Shown here: piece by piece, positions 34,050-43,191 of the stretch | Position numbering within the stretch: position 1 is the stretch's first letter | Layout: each line of letters opens with the position of its first letter | NCBI GenBank assembly: GCA_945861785.1 | Contig: CAMAWD010000013.1 | Coordinates: 39,833-103,832, forward strand | Reading direction: 5' to 3' | DNA from: Rhodoferax sp. OV413 | GTDB taxonomy: Bacteria > Pseudomonadota > Gammaproteobacteria > Burkholderiales > Burkholderiaceae_C | DNA: 64,000 nucleotides | Translations under genes and position numbers: made by a program | Notes under the pieces: generated by a model | The model's database searches: none | Told to the model about the DNA's origin: nothing | The model's input: the letters and a program-made list of their open reading frames with translations, nothing else

Positions 34050-35158
34050 ACCCGCGGGGCGGGTGCGGCACGGGCCGGCAGGGGTGCCAGGCCACTGCGC
34101 ACATCGCCGCATTGCGCGCGGTGGCGCAGTGCATGCTCCATCACCACCAGCGCCAGCATGGCCTCGGCAATCGGTGTGGCGCGTATGCCCACGCAGGGGT
34201 CGTGGCGGCCCTTGGTGACCACCTCGGTGGACTGGCCCGTGGTGTCGATGGATTCGCGCGGCGACAGGATGGAACTGGTCGGCTTGATGGCAATGCCCAC
34301 TTCCAGGTCCTGGCCGGTGCTGATGCCGCCAAGCACGCCACCCGCGTTGTTGGACCGGAACCCACCGGGCGAGAGGGAATCGCCATGGGTTGTGCCGCGC
34401 TGCGCCACACTGGCAAACCCGGCACCGATCTCGACACCCTTGACCGCGTTGATACCCATCATCGCGTAGGCGATGTCGGCATCCATCTTGTCAAACAGCG
34501 GCTCACCCAGGCCCACCGGCACACCACTTGCCACGACACGGATGCGCGCGCCGCAGGAGTCGCCGGCCTTGCGCAGCGCCTCGATGTAGGTTTCCAGTGC
34601 CGACACATCCTGCACCGGTGCGAAAAACGGGTTGCGCGGCACATGCTCCCAGGCCTCGAAACCAATGGGCAGATCGCCGATCTGCGTCATGCAGCCCCGG
34701 AACAGCGTGCCGTGTTGTTCATATAGCCATTTCTTGGCCACTGCGCCGGCCGCCACCATCGGCGCGGTCAGGCGCGCAGACGACCGGCCACCACCCCGCG
34801 GGTCGCGAATGCCGTACTTCTGAAAATAGGTGTAGTCCGCATGGCCGGGGCGGAAGGTCTGCAGGATGTTGCCGTAGTCCTTGCTGCGCTGGTCGGTGTT
34901 CTTGATCAGCAGGCAGATTGGTGTGCCGGTGGTACGGCCTTCATAGACGCCGCTCAAGATCTCGACCGCATCGGGTTCGTTGCGCTGGGTCACGAACTTC
35001 GAGGTGCCGGGACGGCGGCGGTCGAGGTCACCCTGGATGTCGGCCTCGCACAGCGCCATGCCAGGTGGACAGCCGTCGATCACGCAGCCGATGGCCGGAC
35101 CGTGGGACTCGCCGAAATTGGTGACGGCAAACAGGTTGCCAAAGGTGTTGCCGCTCAT
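34046..35158 (-). CDS. aroC: Chorismate synthase
   Basis: This 370-residue protein is full-length for the family. Signature segments are present: [20 protein letters not shown] at the start, [20 protein letters not shown] in the middle and [19 protein letters not shown] later. [12 protein letters not shown] is the FMN/substrate-binding signature. The enzyme converts 5-enolpyruvylshikimate 3-phosphate to chorismate using reduced FMN, the last common step of aromatic amino-acid synthesis. The C-terminus ends in an Ala/Pro/Arg-rich extension. Its stop overlaps the MFS start. Confidence 0.98.
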   Translation of the reverse strand: MSGNTFGNLFAVTNFGESHGPAIGCVIDGCPPGMALCEADIQGDLDRRRPGTSKFVTQRNEPDAVEILSGVYEGRTTGTPICLLIKNTDQRSKDYGNILQTFRPGHADYTYFQKYGIRDPRGGGRSSARLTAPMVAAGAVAKKWLYEQHGTLFRGCMTQIGDLPIGFEAWEHVPRNPFFAPVQDVSALETYIEALRKAGDSCGARIRVVASGVPVGLGEPLFDKMDADIAYAMMGINAVKGVEIGAGFASVAQRGTTHGDSLSPGGFRSNNAGGVLGGISTGQDLEVGIAIKPTSSILSPRESIDTTGQSTEVVTKGRHDPCVGIRATPIAEAMLALVVMEHALRHRAQCGDVRSGLAPLPARAAPAPRV

Positions 35159-35194
35159 GGGCGGATTATCCCCGAGCGCGCGCGCCGACCGGTG

Positions 35195-35644
35195 CTACGC
35201 GTTCCCGCTGGGTTCGGGCCAGTCGCGGATATAGGCCTTGAGCATCTTGTTTTCGAAATTCTGCGCATCGACGACCGCCCGGGCGACGTCGTAAAAACTC
35301 ACCACGCCCATCAGCATCCGGTGGTCCATCACCGGCAGGTAACGCGCGTGTTGCGCCAGCATCATGCGCCGCACTTCGTCCAGGTCGGTCTCGGCGGTGC
35401 AGGTGAGGGGTGAGTCGTCCATCGCGGCACGCACGGAGTAGGTGCCGAGCAATCCGCCGTTTTTCACCACGGTCTGGATCACCTCGCGAAAGGTCAATAT
35501 GCCGACGAGGTCGCCATATTCCATGACCACCAGCGAGCCGATGTCCTTCTCCGCCATGAGCTCCACCGCTTTCGCAAGTGGTTCATCGGGTGTGGTGGTA
35601 TACAGCGTGTTGCCCTTGACGCGCAAAATGTCGCTGACTTTCAT
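35195..35644 (-). CDS. CBS-domain protein
   Basis: This 149-residue protein consists of a CBS pair. CBS1 includes TTPDEPLAKAVELMAEKDIG and SLVVMEYGDLVGILTFREVI. CBS2 includes AETDLDEVRRMMLAQHARYL and PVMDHRMLMGVVSFYDVARA. GAGGAG precedes the ATG at 35644. Such small proteins bind adenine nucleotides and sense energy state or regulate partners. It stands alone between aroC and metY, divergent from metY with a 72-nt gap. No transmembrane or enzyme domain is attached. Confidence 0.9.
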   Translation of the reverse strand: MKVSDILRVKGNTLYTTTPDEPLAKAVELMAEKDIGSLVVMEYGDLVGILTFREVIQTVVKNGGLLGTYSVRAAMDDSPLTCTAETDLDEVRRMMLAQHARYLPVMDHRMLMGVVSFYDVARAVVDAQNFENKMLKAYIRDWPEPSGNA

Positions 35645-35716
35645 CGTGTTCTCCTCGATCGACTGCCTGCAATATAGCCCACAATCCACCGATACCAGCA
35701 AAACCACGGAGACTCC

Positions 35717-37030
35717 ATGCCCGGTTATTCCGACCCCGGCTTCGACACGCTTGCCTTGCACGCCGGTGCGGCGCCAGACCCCGCCACCGGCGCGCGCGCG
35801 GTGCCGATCCACCTGAGCACCTCGTTCGTGTTCGAATCCAGCGACCACGCTGCGGCGCTTTTCAACCTGGAGCGCGCCGGCCACGTGTATTCGCGCATCA
35901 GCAACCCCACGAACGCGGTTCTGGAGCAACGCATCTCGGCGCTGGAGGGCGGCATTGGGGCCATCACCACCGCCAGCGGACAGGCTGCGCTGCACCTGGC
36001 AGTTGCCACGCTGATGGGCGCCGGCGCCCACATCGTGGCCTCGACCGCGCTGTACGGCGGCTCGCAGAACCTGCTGCACTACACCTTGCGCCGCTTTGGC
36101 ATCGACACCACCTTCGTCAAACCGGACGACATCGACGGCTGGCGCGCTGCGGTGCGGCCCAACACGCGCCTGTTTTTCGGTGAAACCGTGGGCAACCCGG
36201 GCCTGGACGTGCTGGACATACCCACCGTGTCGGCGATCGCCCACGAGGCTGGTGTTCCGCTGCTGGTGGATTCGACGCTGACCACCCCCTGGCTGCTGCA
36301 ACCCTTCAGCCACGGCGCCGACCTCGTCTACCACTCGGCCACCAAGTTCCTCAGCGGGCACGGCACGGTGGTGGCGGGCCTGGTGGTGGACGGCGGCAGC
36401 TTCGACTGGGCCGGCGAATACGCCCGCAGCGGCAAGTTCGGCGAACTCGCGGCACCCTACGAGGGTTTTCACAACATGGTGTTCACCGACGAGTCCACCG
36501 TGGGCGCGTTCCTGCTGCGCGCGCGCCGCGAGGGCCTGCGTGACTTCGGCGCGTGCCTCAGCCCGCACTCGGCCTGGCTGGTGCTGCAGGGCATCGAGAC
36601 GCTGTCGCTGCGCATGGCGCGCCACATGGCCAACACGCAGCGGGTGGTCGAGTTCCTGGCCAGCCATGCGTTTGTGTCGCGGGTCGGGCACCCGCTGCTC
36701 GCGAGCCACCCCAGCCATACGCTGGCGAAGCGGCTGCTGCCGCGCGGCGCCGGTTCGGTGTTCAGCTTCGACATCCGGGGCAGTCGCTCGCAGGGCAAGG
36801 CGTTTGTGGACGCGTTGCAGGTGTTCAGCCACCTGGCCAATGTGGGCGACTGCCGCAGCTTGGTGATCCACCCGGCCAGCACCACGCATTTCCGCATGGG
36901 CGACGATGCACTCGCCGCCGGTGGCATCGGCCAGGGCACGATCCGCCTGTCGATCGGCCTGGAGGAGCCCGACGACCTGGTCGACGACCTCAAGCGGGCG
37001 CTCAAGGCCGCAGAAAAGGCTGGTGTGTGA
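35717..37030 (+). CDS. metY: O-acetylhomoserine sulfhydrylase family, PLP-dependent
   Basis: This 437-residue protein is of Cys/Met metabolism PLP family type. PIHLSTSFVFESSDHAAALF and YSRISNPTNAVLEQRISALE are the conserved N-terminal region. The PLP lysine lies in LVYHSATKFLSGHGTVVAG. The length (about 430) and sequence style match O-acetylhomoserine aminocarboxypropyltransferase (MetY) better than MetB/MetZ (about 390-400). It makes homocysteine from O-acetylhomoserine and sulfide. It overlaps the next gene by 1 nt (TGATG). Confidence 0.9.
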   Translation: MPGYSDPGFDTLALHAGAAPDPATGARAVPIHLSTSFVFESSDHAAALFNLERAGHVYSRISNPTNAVLEQRISALEGGIGAITTASGQAALHLAVATLMGAGAHIVASTALYGGSQNLLHYTLRRFGIDTTFVKPDDIDGWRAAVRPNTRLFFGETVGNPGLDVLDIPTVSAIAHEAGVPLLVDSTLTTPWLLQPFSHGADLVYHSATKFLSGHGTVVAGLVVDGGSFDWAGEYARSGKFGELAAPYEGFHNMVFTDESTVGAFLLRARREGLRDFGACLSPHSAWLVLQGIETLSLRMARHMANTQRVVEFLASHAFVSRVGHPLLASHPSHTLAKRLLPRGAGSVFSFDIRGSRSQGKAFVDALQVFSHLANVGDCRSLVIHPASTTHFRMGDDALAAGGIGQGTIRLSIGLEEPDDLVDDLKRALKAAEKAGV

Positions 37031-37836
37031 TGCAGTTCCAGACCCAAGGCAACAGCACCTATTGCTACACCGGCGGCAAGGCATTCGACGCCGCCAAACC
37101 CACTGCGGTCTTCATCCACGGCGCCCTGAACGACCACAGCGTCTGGATCCTGCAGACGCGTTACCTGGCGCACCACGGCTGGAACGTGCTGGCGGTGGAC
37201 CTGCCCGGGCATTGCAAGAGCGCCGGTGCGCCGCCCACCACGGTCCAGGATGCAGCCGACTTCATCCTCGCGCTGATGGACGCCGCCGGTCTGGACAAGG
37301 CGGCCCTGATCGGCCACAGCTTTGGCTCCCTGATCGCGCTGGAAACGGCCGCGCGCGCGCCGGCACGGGTCAGCCACCTGGTGCTGGCAGGCACGGCATT
37401 CCCCATGAAGGTGTCGGCCGCACTGCTGGAAGGGTCGCAGAAGGACCCGCACAAGGCCATCGACATGGTGAATGTGTTTTCGCACTCCATGCTGGCACCG
37501 CCGCCCTCGGCACTCGGCCCGGGTACCTGGTTGTACGGTGGTTCGCGCGCGTTGATGCGCCGGGTGCAGGCCAGCAACACCGGGGCCAACCTGTTCCACA
37601 CCGCATTCAAGGCCTGCGACAGTTACGCAGGTGGCCTGGACGCGATGGCATCGGTCACGGCGCCGGTGTTGTTCGTGCTGGGCCGCAAGGACCAGATGAC
37701 ACCGCCCAAAGCCGCGCAGTCGCTTGTCGCCAAGGCATCCAGGGCGACGGTGGCAACGGTGGAGGCAGGCCACCAGATGATGACCGAAGCACCTGACGCG
37801 GTGTTGTTCGCCATCCGGGATTTTCTGGCAGGATGA
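37030..37836 (+). CDS. Alpha/beta-hydrolase
   Basis: This 268-residue hydrolase has the oxyanion region TAVFIHGALNDHSVW and the nucleophile elbow LIGHSFGSLIALE (GHSFG). The acid lies in LGRKDQMTPPKAA and the histidine in VEAGHQMMTEAPD. It starts within the metY stop, so it is coupled to that gene. Homologues in similar metY-hydrolase pairs are uncharacterised esterases or thioesterases. No signal peptide is seen, so it is cytoplasmic. Confidence 0.85.
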   Translation: MQFQTQGNSTYCYTGGKAFDAAKPTAVFIHGALNDHSVWILQTRYLAHHGWNVLAVDLPGHCKSAGAPPTTVQDAADFILALMDAAGLDKAALIGHSFGSLIALETAARAPARVSHLVLAGTAFPMKVSAALLEGSQKDPHKAIDMVNVFSHSMLAPPPSALGPGTWLYGGSRALMRRVQASNTGANLFHTAFKACDSYAGGLDAMASVTAPVLFVLGRKDQMTPPKAAQSLVAKASRATVATVEAGHQMMTEAPDAVLFAIRDFLAG

Positions 37837-37837
37837 C

Positions 37838-37924
37838 CATGGCGCGCTGATCACCCTGTGCATTGCGGCCGCCAACCGGGACCCGGCGCAGTTTGCCGAA
37901 CCCAATACGCTGGACCAGCGCCGG
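37838..37924 (+). pseudogene. Cytochrome P450 fragment (about 29 residues)
   Basis: HGALITLCIAAANRDPAQFA, then EPNTLDQRR, is the segment of bacterial P450s after the ExxR helix, where the family pattern is aANRDPaxFxxPdxxDxxR. It follows the hydrolase stop closely and is cut off on both sides. There is no haem-binding cysteine loop. It is a scrap of a deleted gene. The rest of 37925-38015 is intergenic. Confidence 0.6.
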
Positions 37925-38015
37925 GTGCCACGCAGCTCCGCATGGAATCAACCAAGGTCAACTTGGTGATGGCACCGTGATAATGGCCCTTTTCGCACTC
38001 CTTCCATAGGCCCCC

Positions 38016-38972
38016 ATGAAACGTCTTTTTGCCGTACTGCTGCTGGCTGGGTCTTCGTTGCTTGTTTCAGCACAACCGTACCCGAACAAGCCAGTCCGGC
38101 TGGTCGTGCCGTTCGCACCTGGTGGCGGTTCAGACACGGTGGGCCGGTTGTTGGCGCAGAGGTTGTCTGACTCCTTGGGAGTCGCGGTGGTGGTCGAAAA
38201 CAAACCGGGCGCTGCGGGTGTGTTGGGAACCGAATTCGTGGCGCGTGCACCCAAAGACGGATACACCTTGTTGTTGGCCGATTCGCCACACACCTTCAAC
38301 CATCTGGTGTTGACCAAGGTGCCCTACGACCCCCTCAAAGATTTCGAGCCGATCGCAGTCGTCGCCAGAACACCCCTGGTGCTGGCGGTTCCGGTTAAAT
38401 TTTCGGCACAAACTGCAACCGAATTCATCGCGATGGCCAAAGCCGAACCCGGCAAGTTGGCCATGGGATCAGGCGGCAACGGCAGCATCGCGCACCTGGC
38501 GCAGGAGTTGTTCAAGTTGCAGGGTGCGGTCCAGTTGATTCATGTGCCCTACAAAGGCAGCGGGCCGGCGATCAGTGATGTGGTGGCGGGGCAGATACAG
38601 TCGATTCTCACCCCGGCTCCCGGTGTTGTTCCCCAGGTGCAGGGTGGAAAATTGAGGGCCTTGGCGGTGACCTCGGACAAGCGTTCGGTGACCTTGCCTG
38701 ACGTGCCGACGTTTGTCGAGTTGGGTTTTGGCAATTTGAGGGTTTACAACTGGTACGGTGTGCTCGCGCCGGCCCAAACCCCCCCGGAGATCATCGCAAA
38801 ACTCAACACAGCCATCCGCGACGTGATGGCGATTCCAGCCGTCCTTGAGCGCTTGAATGGGCAGTTGCTTGAACCGATCAACAGCACGCCGCAAGAATTT
38901 AAGGCCTTGCTGGAGCGTGATGCACAGACATGGGCCAATATCGTGAAAACTGCCCAAATCAAGCCCGAGTGA
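38016..38972 (+). CDS. Bug-family periplasmic solute-binding receptor
   Basis: This 318-residue receptor has a short Sec signal (MKRLFAVLLLAGSSLLVSAQ) and the mature start YPNKPVRLVVPFAPGGGSDT. RLSDSLGVAVVVENKPGAAG and VQLIHVPYKGSGPAISDVVA are canonical Bug segments. Compared with the other Bugs in the window its codons are slightly less GC-rich. It lies 11 nt upstream of a class V aminotransferase gene, and the two form a small operon. The receptor may therefore serve uptake or sensing of an amino or keto acid. Confidence 0.9.
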   Translation: MKRLFAVLLLAGSSLLVSAQPYPNKPVRLVVPFAPGGGSDTVGRLLAQRLSDSLGVAVVVENKPGAAGVLGTEFVARAPKDGYTLLLADSPHTFNHLVLTKVPYDPLKDFEPIAVVARTPLVLAVPVKFSAQTATEFIAMAKAEPGKLAMGSGGNGSIAHLAQELFKLQGAVQLIHVPYKGSGPAISDVVAGQIQSILTPAPGVVPQVQGGKLRALAVTSDKRSVTLPDVPTFVELGFGNLRVYNWYGVLAPAQTPPEIIAKLNTAIRDVMAIPAVLERLNGQLLEPINSTPQEFKALLERDAQTWANIVKTAQIKPE

Positions 38973-38983
38973 ATTGACGCCGC

Positions 38984-40192
38984 ATGCACGGCCAGGAAGT
39001 GTTGCTGCCAGAGACCGTCGAGACGATTCGGCGGGACTTCAGGGCGGTCGTGTCGCAAACCTATCTGGATGTCGCCAGTTGCGCGCCGCTTTCCCAGGCT
39101 GTGCGGGACTCTGTCGCACGGCATTTGGGTGATCCAGAGTATGGCAATGACAAACAGCACGCAGCGGCTGTTGTCGAACACAGCCGTAGTCTGTTTGCGC
39201 AACTGATCAATGCCCAGCCCGACGACATCGCATTGACCAAAAATGTGTCGGAAGGCCTGAACATCGTGGCGAATGCGATGGACTGGAAAGCTGGCGACAA
39301 CATGGTCGTTTGTCCGGCCCTCGAGCACCCCAACAACCGCTACCTGTGGCACAACCTGGCACAACGGCGCGGAGTCGAACTTCGGCTGGTGCCGGCTTCG
39401 GGCAACGAATATCCGATCGAACACATGCTGGCGGCGATCGACGCACAGACCCGCCTGGTCACGGTCAGCTCGGTCAGTTATGTTCCCGGCTTCTTGACCC
39501 CGCTTGACAGGCTGGCCCAGCTGTGTCGCCGCAATGGTGCCTTGTTGCTGGTGGATGCGGCGCAGTCGGTCGGGCCCATGCACACCGACGTCGAGGCCAT
39601 GGGCATCGATGCTTTGGCGGTAGGTACCCAAAAGGGATTGTTGGGCCTTTATGGAATGGGCTTCCTGTATGTCCGGCCAGCATGGGCACAGCGCTTGCAA
39701 CCGATGGGTCTGGCCCGGTCTGGCGTTGACGAAAGTGCGACCATGGGGCATGGGACGGTAGCTGAAGAAATTCAGTTGCGCGGCGGTGCCCGGCGCTTCG
39801 ATATGGGAAATTACAACCTGGTTGGTGCAACGGCGGCCAAAGAATCGTTGGCTCTTCTGACGCGGTTTGGCACCCGCGCAATCCAGAAACACACAGTGGC
39901 GCTGGCACTGCAGCTTTCGCGCGGACTCACAGAGTTGGACTTGCCGGTGTGCAAACCGGTAGCCGAAAAAAATCAAACCCACGTGGTATGCCTGGGTTCA
40001 CTCATCCCACCACCACCTGCTGACCAATTTCAGTGGCTGCACGCCTTCCATGGGCACCTCACGCACAACCGTGTCCGTGCGTCCTGGCGGGATGGCGTTC
40101 TTCGCTTTTCCATGCACCTGTACAACAACACTGCCGATATACACACCGTGATCGGTTTGGCGCGCCAGTTTGTTGCGGCACACAGGCGCTAG
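38984..40192 (+). CDS. Aminotransferase class V family PLP enzyme
   Basis: This 402-residue protein has the NifS/isopenicillin-N-epimerase-like pattern: TYLDVASCAPLSQAV at the start, ALTKNVSEGLNIVANAM and ALLLVDAAQSVGPMHTDVEA, which contains the PLP-binding aspartate. The Schiff-base lysine is in ALAVGTQKGLLGLYGMGF. No conserved catalytic cysteine loop of desulfurases is obvious. Members include epimerases, lyases and aminotransferases acting on imported amino acids. The ATG at 38984 follows the Bug stop by 11 nt. The substrate is unknown; the receptor upstream presumably binds it or its keto acid. Confidence 0.85.
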   Translation: MHGQEVLLPETVETIRRDFRAVVSQTYLDVASCAPLSQAVRDSVARHLGDPEYGNDKQHAAAVVEHSRSLFAQLINAQPDDIALTKNVSEGLNIVANAMDWKAGDNMVVCPALEHPNNRYLWHNLAQRRGVELRLVPASGNEYPIEHMLAAIDAQTRLVTVSSVSYVPGFLTPLDRLAQLCRRNGALLLVDAAQSVGPMHTDVEAMGIDALAVGTQKGLLGLYGMGFLYVRPAWAQRLQPMGLARSGVDESATMGHGTVAEEIQLRGGARRFDMGNYNLVGATAAKESLALLTRFGTRAIQKHTVALALQLSRGLTELDLPVCKPVAEKNQTHVVCLGSLIPPPPADQFQWLHAFHGHLTHNRVRASWRDGVLRFSMHLYNNTADIHTVIGLARQFVAAHRR

Positions 40193-40193
40193 C

Positions 40194-40385
40194 GCGGCAA
40201 TCCATTTCGCAGTCGATCTCGCGCACCGGCGGGCGATTGAAATGCCAGCCCAGGCCGTAGGCCACGAAGGGGGGCACATCGAACTCTGTACAGCGCTGCA
40301 CACCAGTCGTGTCCTGCCAGCTGCCACCGAAGGCGGCCATGCGCCGCTGCATCTCGCCCAGCACCCACAGGGCCTTGCGGCGCAA
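40194..40385 (-). pseudogene. Remnant of a conserved hypothetical gene
   Basis: This frame gives about 64 protein-like residues: ALWVLGEMQRRMAAFGGSWQ, then DTTGVQRCTEFDVPPFVAYG and LGWHFNRPPVREIDCEMDCR. I recognise the pattern from conserved hypothetical proteins of Burkholderiales but cannot name a function. The N-terminus is missing and the stop lies within the aminotransferase gene. The remaining 40386-40816 interval shows no coding sequence. Confidence 0.35.
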
Positions 40386-40816
40386 GCCAGTCGGGCTGGA
40401 TGAAGCGGGTCCGGCCGCCCGCGTGCAGATTCAGCTAAAAGTCGGCGCGGGGCTTCCCACAGCGCAGGGGGCTTGCGGCTGATTCAGGGGCTGGAAAACC
40501 AGTATCGACCGTTCACGTTCAATCCGGAAGTCTTTTGCTGTTTAGTCCTCCGAAATTTGATCGGGCTTTTGCACTTTCCGAATCCATGGGCCGCAGGAGT
40601 TGGGATGTTTGCATGGTGGCTTCAATGTGCCAATGCCGCAGGCCGGCCAAAAGTTGTTGCGCAGCACCCGCAATTGCTGGCGGCCCCCGGCCTTCGTGTA
40701 TGCGGGTACCGGCAGCCATGCACACGGGCATTGTGAAGTTGCAGCACAATAACCCACGCGTTCCCCACGAGGCGCATATTCGTAACTCCACGCGCACAGC
40801 AAAGGCAGACACCCCG

Positions 40817-43153
40817 ATGGACACCACCAACACCCGTTTCGGCAGCGGCCAATCGGTTCGCCGGATCGAAGACGACAAGCTCCTCCAGGGCCTGGGCCAA
40901 TACACCGACGACATCACGAACGACAGCACCTACGCCGAACACGTGCGGCTGTGTTTTTTGCGCTCGCCCTACCCGCATGCGCGCATCGTGTCAGTGGACA
41001 AATCGGCGGCGCTGGCGATGCCCGGTGTGGTGGCGGTGTATTGCGGCGCCGATCTGGTCGCGGCCGGCGTCAAACCGATGCCGGGCACTGCCGGGTTCCC
41101 GCGTACCGGGGGAGCTCCCAGCGCGACGCCGGCGCGCCACATCCTGGCCCTTGAACGGGCACGCTTCGTCGGCGAGGCCGTGGCCGTGGTGGCGGCCAGC
41201 ACGATGCAGCAGGCCCGCGATGCGGCCGAGGCTGTAGTGGTGGAGTACGAGGAATTGCCGATGGTCGTGACCCTGGCCGGCGCGACGGCCCCCGGCGCGC
41301 CCGTGGTATGCGCGGATGCCCCGGACAATATCGCGGCCGAGGTGCGCCATGGCGATGCCAAGGCGGCCGCCGAAGCCTTTGCCAGCGCGGCCCACGTGAT
41401 CAAGCTGGACATCACCAACCAGCGCCTGTCCGCGCTCACGCTGGAACCCCGCTCGGTGCTGGCCCTGGTCGACCCGGCGGACGGCCGGCTCACGGTGCGC
41501 ATGAGCTCCCAGATGCCCTCGGGCATCCGCAATTCGCTGGCCAACGACATCCTGGGCATTCCACGCGAGCAGATCCGCGTGACCGTGGGCGACGTGGGTG
41601 GTGGTTTCGGGATGAAAGGCGGCATCCACCCTGAAGACGCCGTCACCGCCTGGTGCGCCTGGACGCTCAAGCGGCCGGTCAAGTGGATCTCCGAGCGCAG
41701 CGAAGAGTTCCTGAGCAGCGCCACCGGGCGCGACACCGAAAGCCACGCCGAACTCGCACTCGACGCCAGCGGCCGCATCCTGGCCTTGCGGGTGCATGCC
41801 CATGCCAACGTGGGGGCCTACGCCAGCGGTGTGGGTGTGGCGATCCCGCTGCTGATCGGCCCCTGGGTGCAGACCGGGGTGTACGACATCCAGACCATCG
41901 ACTTCTACTTCAAGGCGGTGATGACCAACACCGCACCGGTGGGCGCCTACCGCGGCGCCGGGCGCCCCGAGGCGATCCACATCATGGAGCGCCTGATGGA
42001 CGAAGCCGCGCGCCAGACCGGCATGGACCGCATTGCCCTGCGCCGGCGCAATTTCATCCACCCCGACCAGATGCCCTACAAGAACGCGATGGCCATGACC
42101 TACGACAGCGGCCAGTTCGAACATGTCATGAACCAGGGCCTGGCGCTGGCCGACTGGGACGGTTTTGCCGCCCGCGAGGCAGCCTCGAAACTGCAGGGCA
42201 AGTGGCGCGGCCTGGGCATCGCCACCTTTCTGGAATGGACCGGCGGCAATGTGTTCGAGGAGCGTGTCACGGTCACGGTGCTGGCCGACGGCATCATCGA
42301 GGTGTTTGCGGCGGTCAACGGCATGGGCCAGGGCATCGCAACCTCGCTGGCGCAACTGGCAGTCGACGTGTTCGACGTGCCGATCGAGCGCATCCGCGTG
42401 GTGCTGGGCGACACCGACCGGGGCGACGGGTTCGGCAGCGCCGGTTCACGCTCGATCTTCGCCGGCGGCTCGGCGGTGCGGGTCGGTTCGGAGCGCGCGG
42501 TCGACCACATGCGCACGCTTGCCGCCACCAAGCTCGAAGCCGACGCGCAGGACATCGAATACAAGACCGGCCGTTTCGCAGTCAAGGGCACCGACCTTGG
42601 AATCGGCCTGTTCGAACTCGCCGCTGCGCAGGAAGGCCAGCGCATCTACCTCGAATCCACCAGTTCGGTGGCCGGCCCGTCCTGGCCCAACGGCTGCCAT
42701 GTCTGCGAGGTTGAAATCACACCACAGACCGGCGAAGTCGCCGTGGTGGAATATTCGTCGGTCAACGATGTTGGCCGGGTCGTCAACCCGATGATCGTCG
42801 TGGGCCAGCTCGACGGTGGTGCGATCCAGGGCATCGGCCAGGCCTTGACCGAGGCAGTGGTCTACGACGCGGAGTCCGGCCAGCTGCTGACCGGCAGCCT
42901 GATGGACTACGCCGCGCCGCGTGCCGACATCACGCCGCCATTTCGCAACACGATGGACCAGTCCACCCCGTGCAAGAACAACCCGCTGGGTGTCAAGGGC
43001 GTGGGCGAACTCGGCACCATCGGCGCCACACCCTGCGTGGTGAATGCGATTGCCGACGCGCTGGCGCGCAATGGCATGGCGACGCGCACGCCGTTCCTGC
43101 AGATGCCGCTGACACCGGCGCGGCTGTGGGAGGCGATGCAGCCGGGGCATTGA
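40817..43153 (+). CDS. Xanthine dehydrogenase-family molybdopterin-binding large subunit
   Basis: This 778-residue protein has both aldehyde oxidase/xanthine dehydrogenase subdomains. The N-terminal QSVRRIEDDKLLQGLGQYTD is the usual subunit start. The molybdopterin-contacting VGDVGGGFGMKGGIHPED and VGAYRGAGRPEAIHIMERL follow, and GVKGVGELGTIGATPCVVNA carries the catalytic glutamate. The AYRGAGRPEA loop differs from the AYRCSFR loop of true CO dehydrogenase, so a hydroxylase of carbonyl, aromatic or N-heterocyclic substrates is expected. No 2Fe-2S or FAD-binding subunit genes are adjacent, which is unusual because this subunit needs them for electron transfer. The ATG at 40817 gives the normal N-terminus. 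Confidence 0.9.
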   Translation: MDTTNTRFGSGQSVRRIEDDKLLQGLGQYTDDITNDSTYAEHVRLCFLRSPYPHARIVSVDKSAALAMPGVVAVYCGADLVAAGVKPMPGTAGFPRTGGAPSATPARHILALERARFVGEAVAVVAASTMQQARDAAEAVVVEYEELPMVVTLAGATAPGAPVVCADAPDNIAAEVRHGDAKAAAEAFASAAHVIKLDITNQRLSALTLEPRSVLALVDPADGRLTVRMSSQMPSGIRNSLANDILGIPREQIRVTVGDVGGGFGMKGGIHPEDAVTAWCAWTLKRPVKWISERSEEFLSSATGRDTESHAELALDASGRILALRVHAHANVGAYASGVGVAIPLLIGPWVQTGVYDIQTIDFYFKAVMTNTAPVGAYRGAGRPEAIHIMERLMDEAARQTGMDRIALRRRNFIHPDQMPYKNAMAMTYDSGQFEHVMNQGLALADWDGFAAREAASKLQGKWRGLGIATFLEWTGGNVFEERVTVTVLADGIIEVFAAVNGMGQGIATSLAQLAVDVFDVPIERIRVVLGDTDRGDGFGSAGSRSIFAGGSAVRVGSERAVDHMRTLAATKLEADAQDIEYKTGRFAVKGTDLGIGLFELAAAQEGQRIYLESTSSVAGPSWPNGCHVCEVEITPQTGEVAVVEYSSVNDVGRVVNPMIVVGQLDGGAIQGIGQALTEAVVYDAESGQLLTGSLMDYAAPRADITPPFRNTMDQSTPCKNNPLGVKGVGELGTIGATPCVVNAIADALARNGMATRTPFLQMPLTPARLWEAMQPGH

Positions 43154-43159
43154 GGTTTG

Positions 43160-43175
43160 CGGGGCATCAGCCCCG
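43160..43175. terminator. GC hairpin between convergent genes
   Basis: CGGGGC-ATCA-GCCCCG is a perfect 6-bp stem with a 4-nt loop in the 38-nt gap between the convergent molybdenum hydroxylase and YihY genes. It has no T-run, but could act as a bidirectional terminator or mRNA end stabiliser. Confidence 0.35.
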
Positions 43176-43191
43176 GCGGTTCGGCAGCCTG

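Noticed and set aside
35195..37084. A 629-codon minus-strand open frame ending in the CBS protein
   Set aside because: Only the last 149 residues are protein-like, with a good ribosome-binding site at 35644. The rest is antisense to metY.
40817..43153. Carbon monoxide dehydrogenase CoxL
   Set aside because: The active-site loop reads AYRGAGRPEA, not AYRCSFR, and the other subunits are missing.
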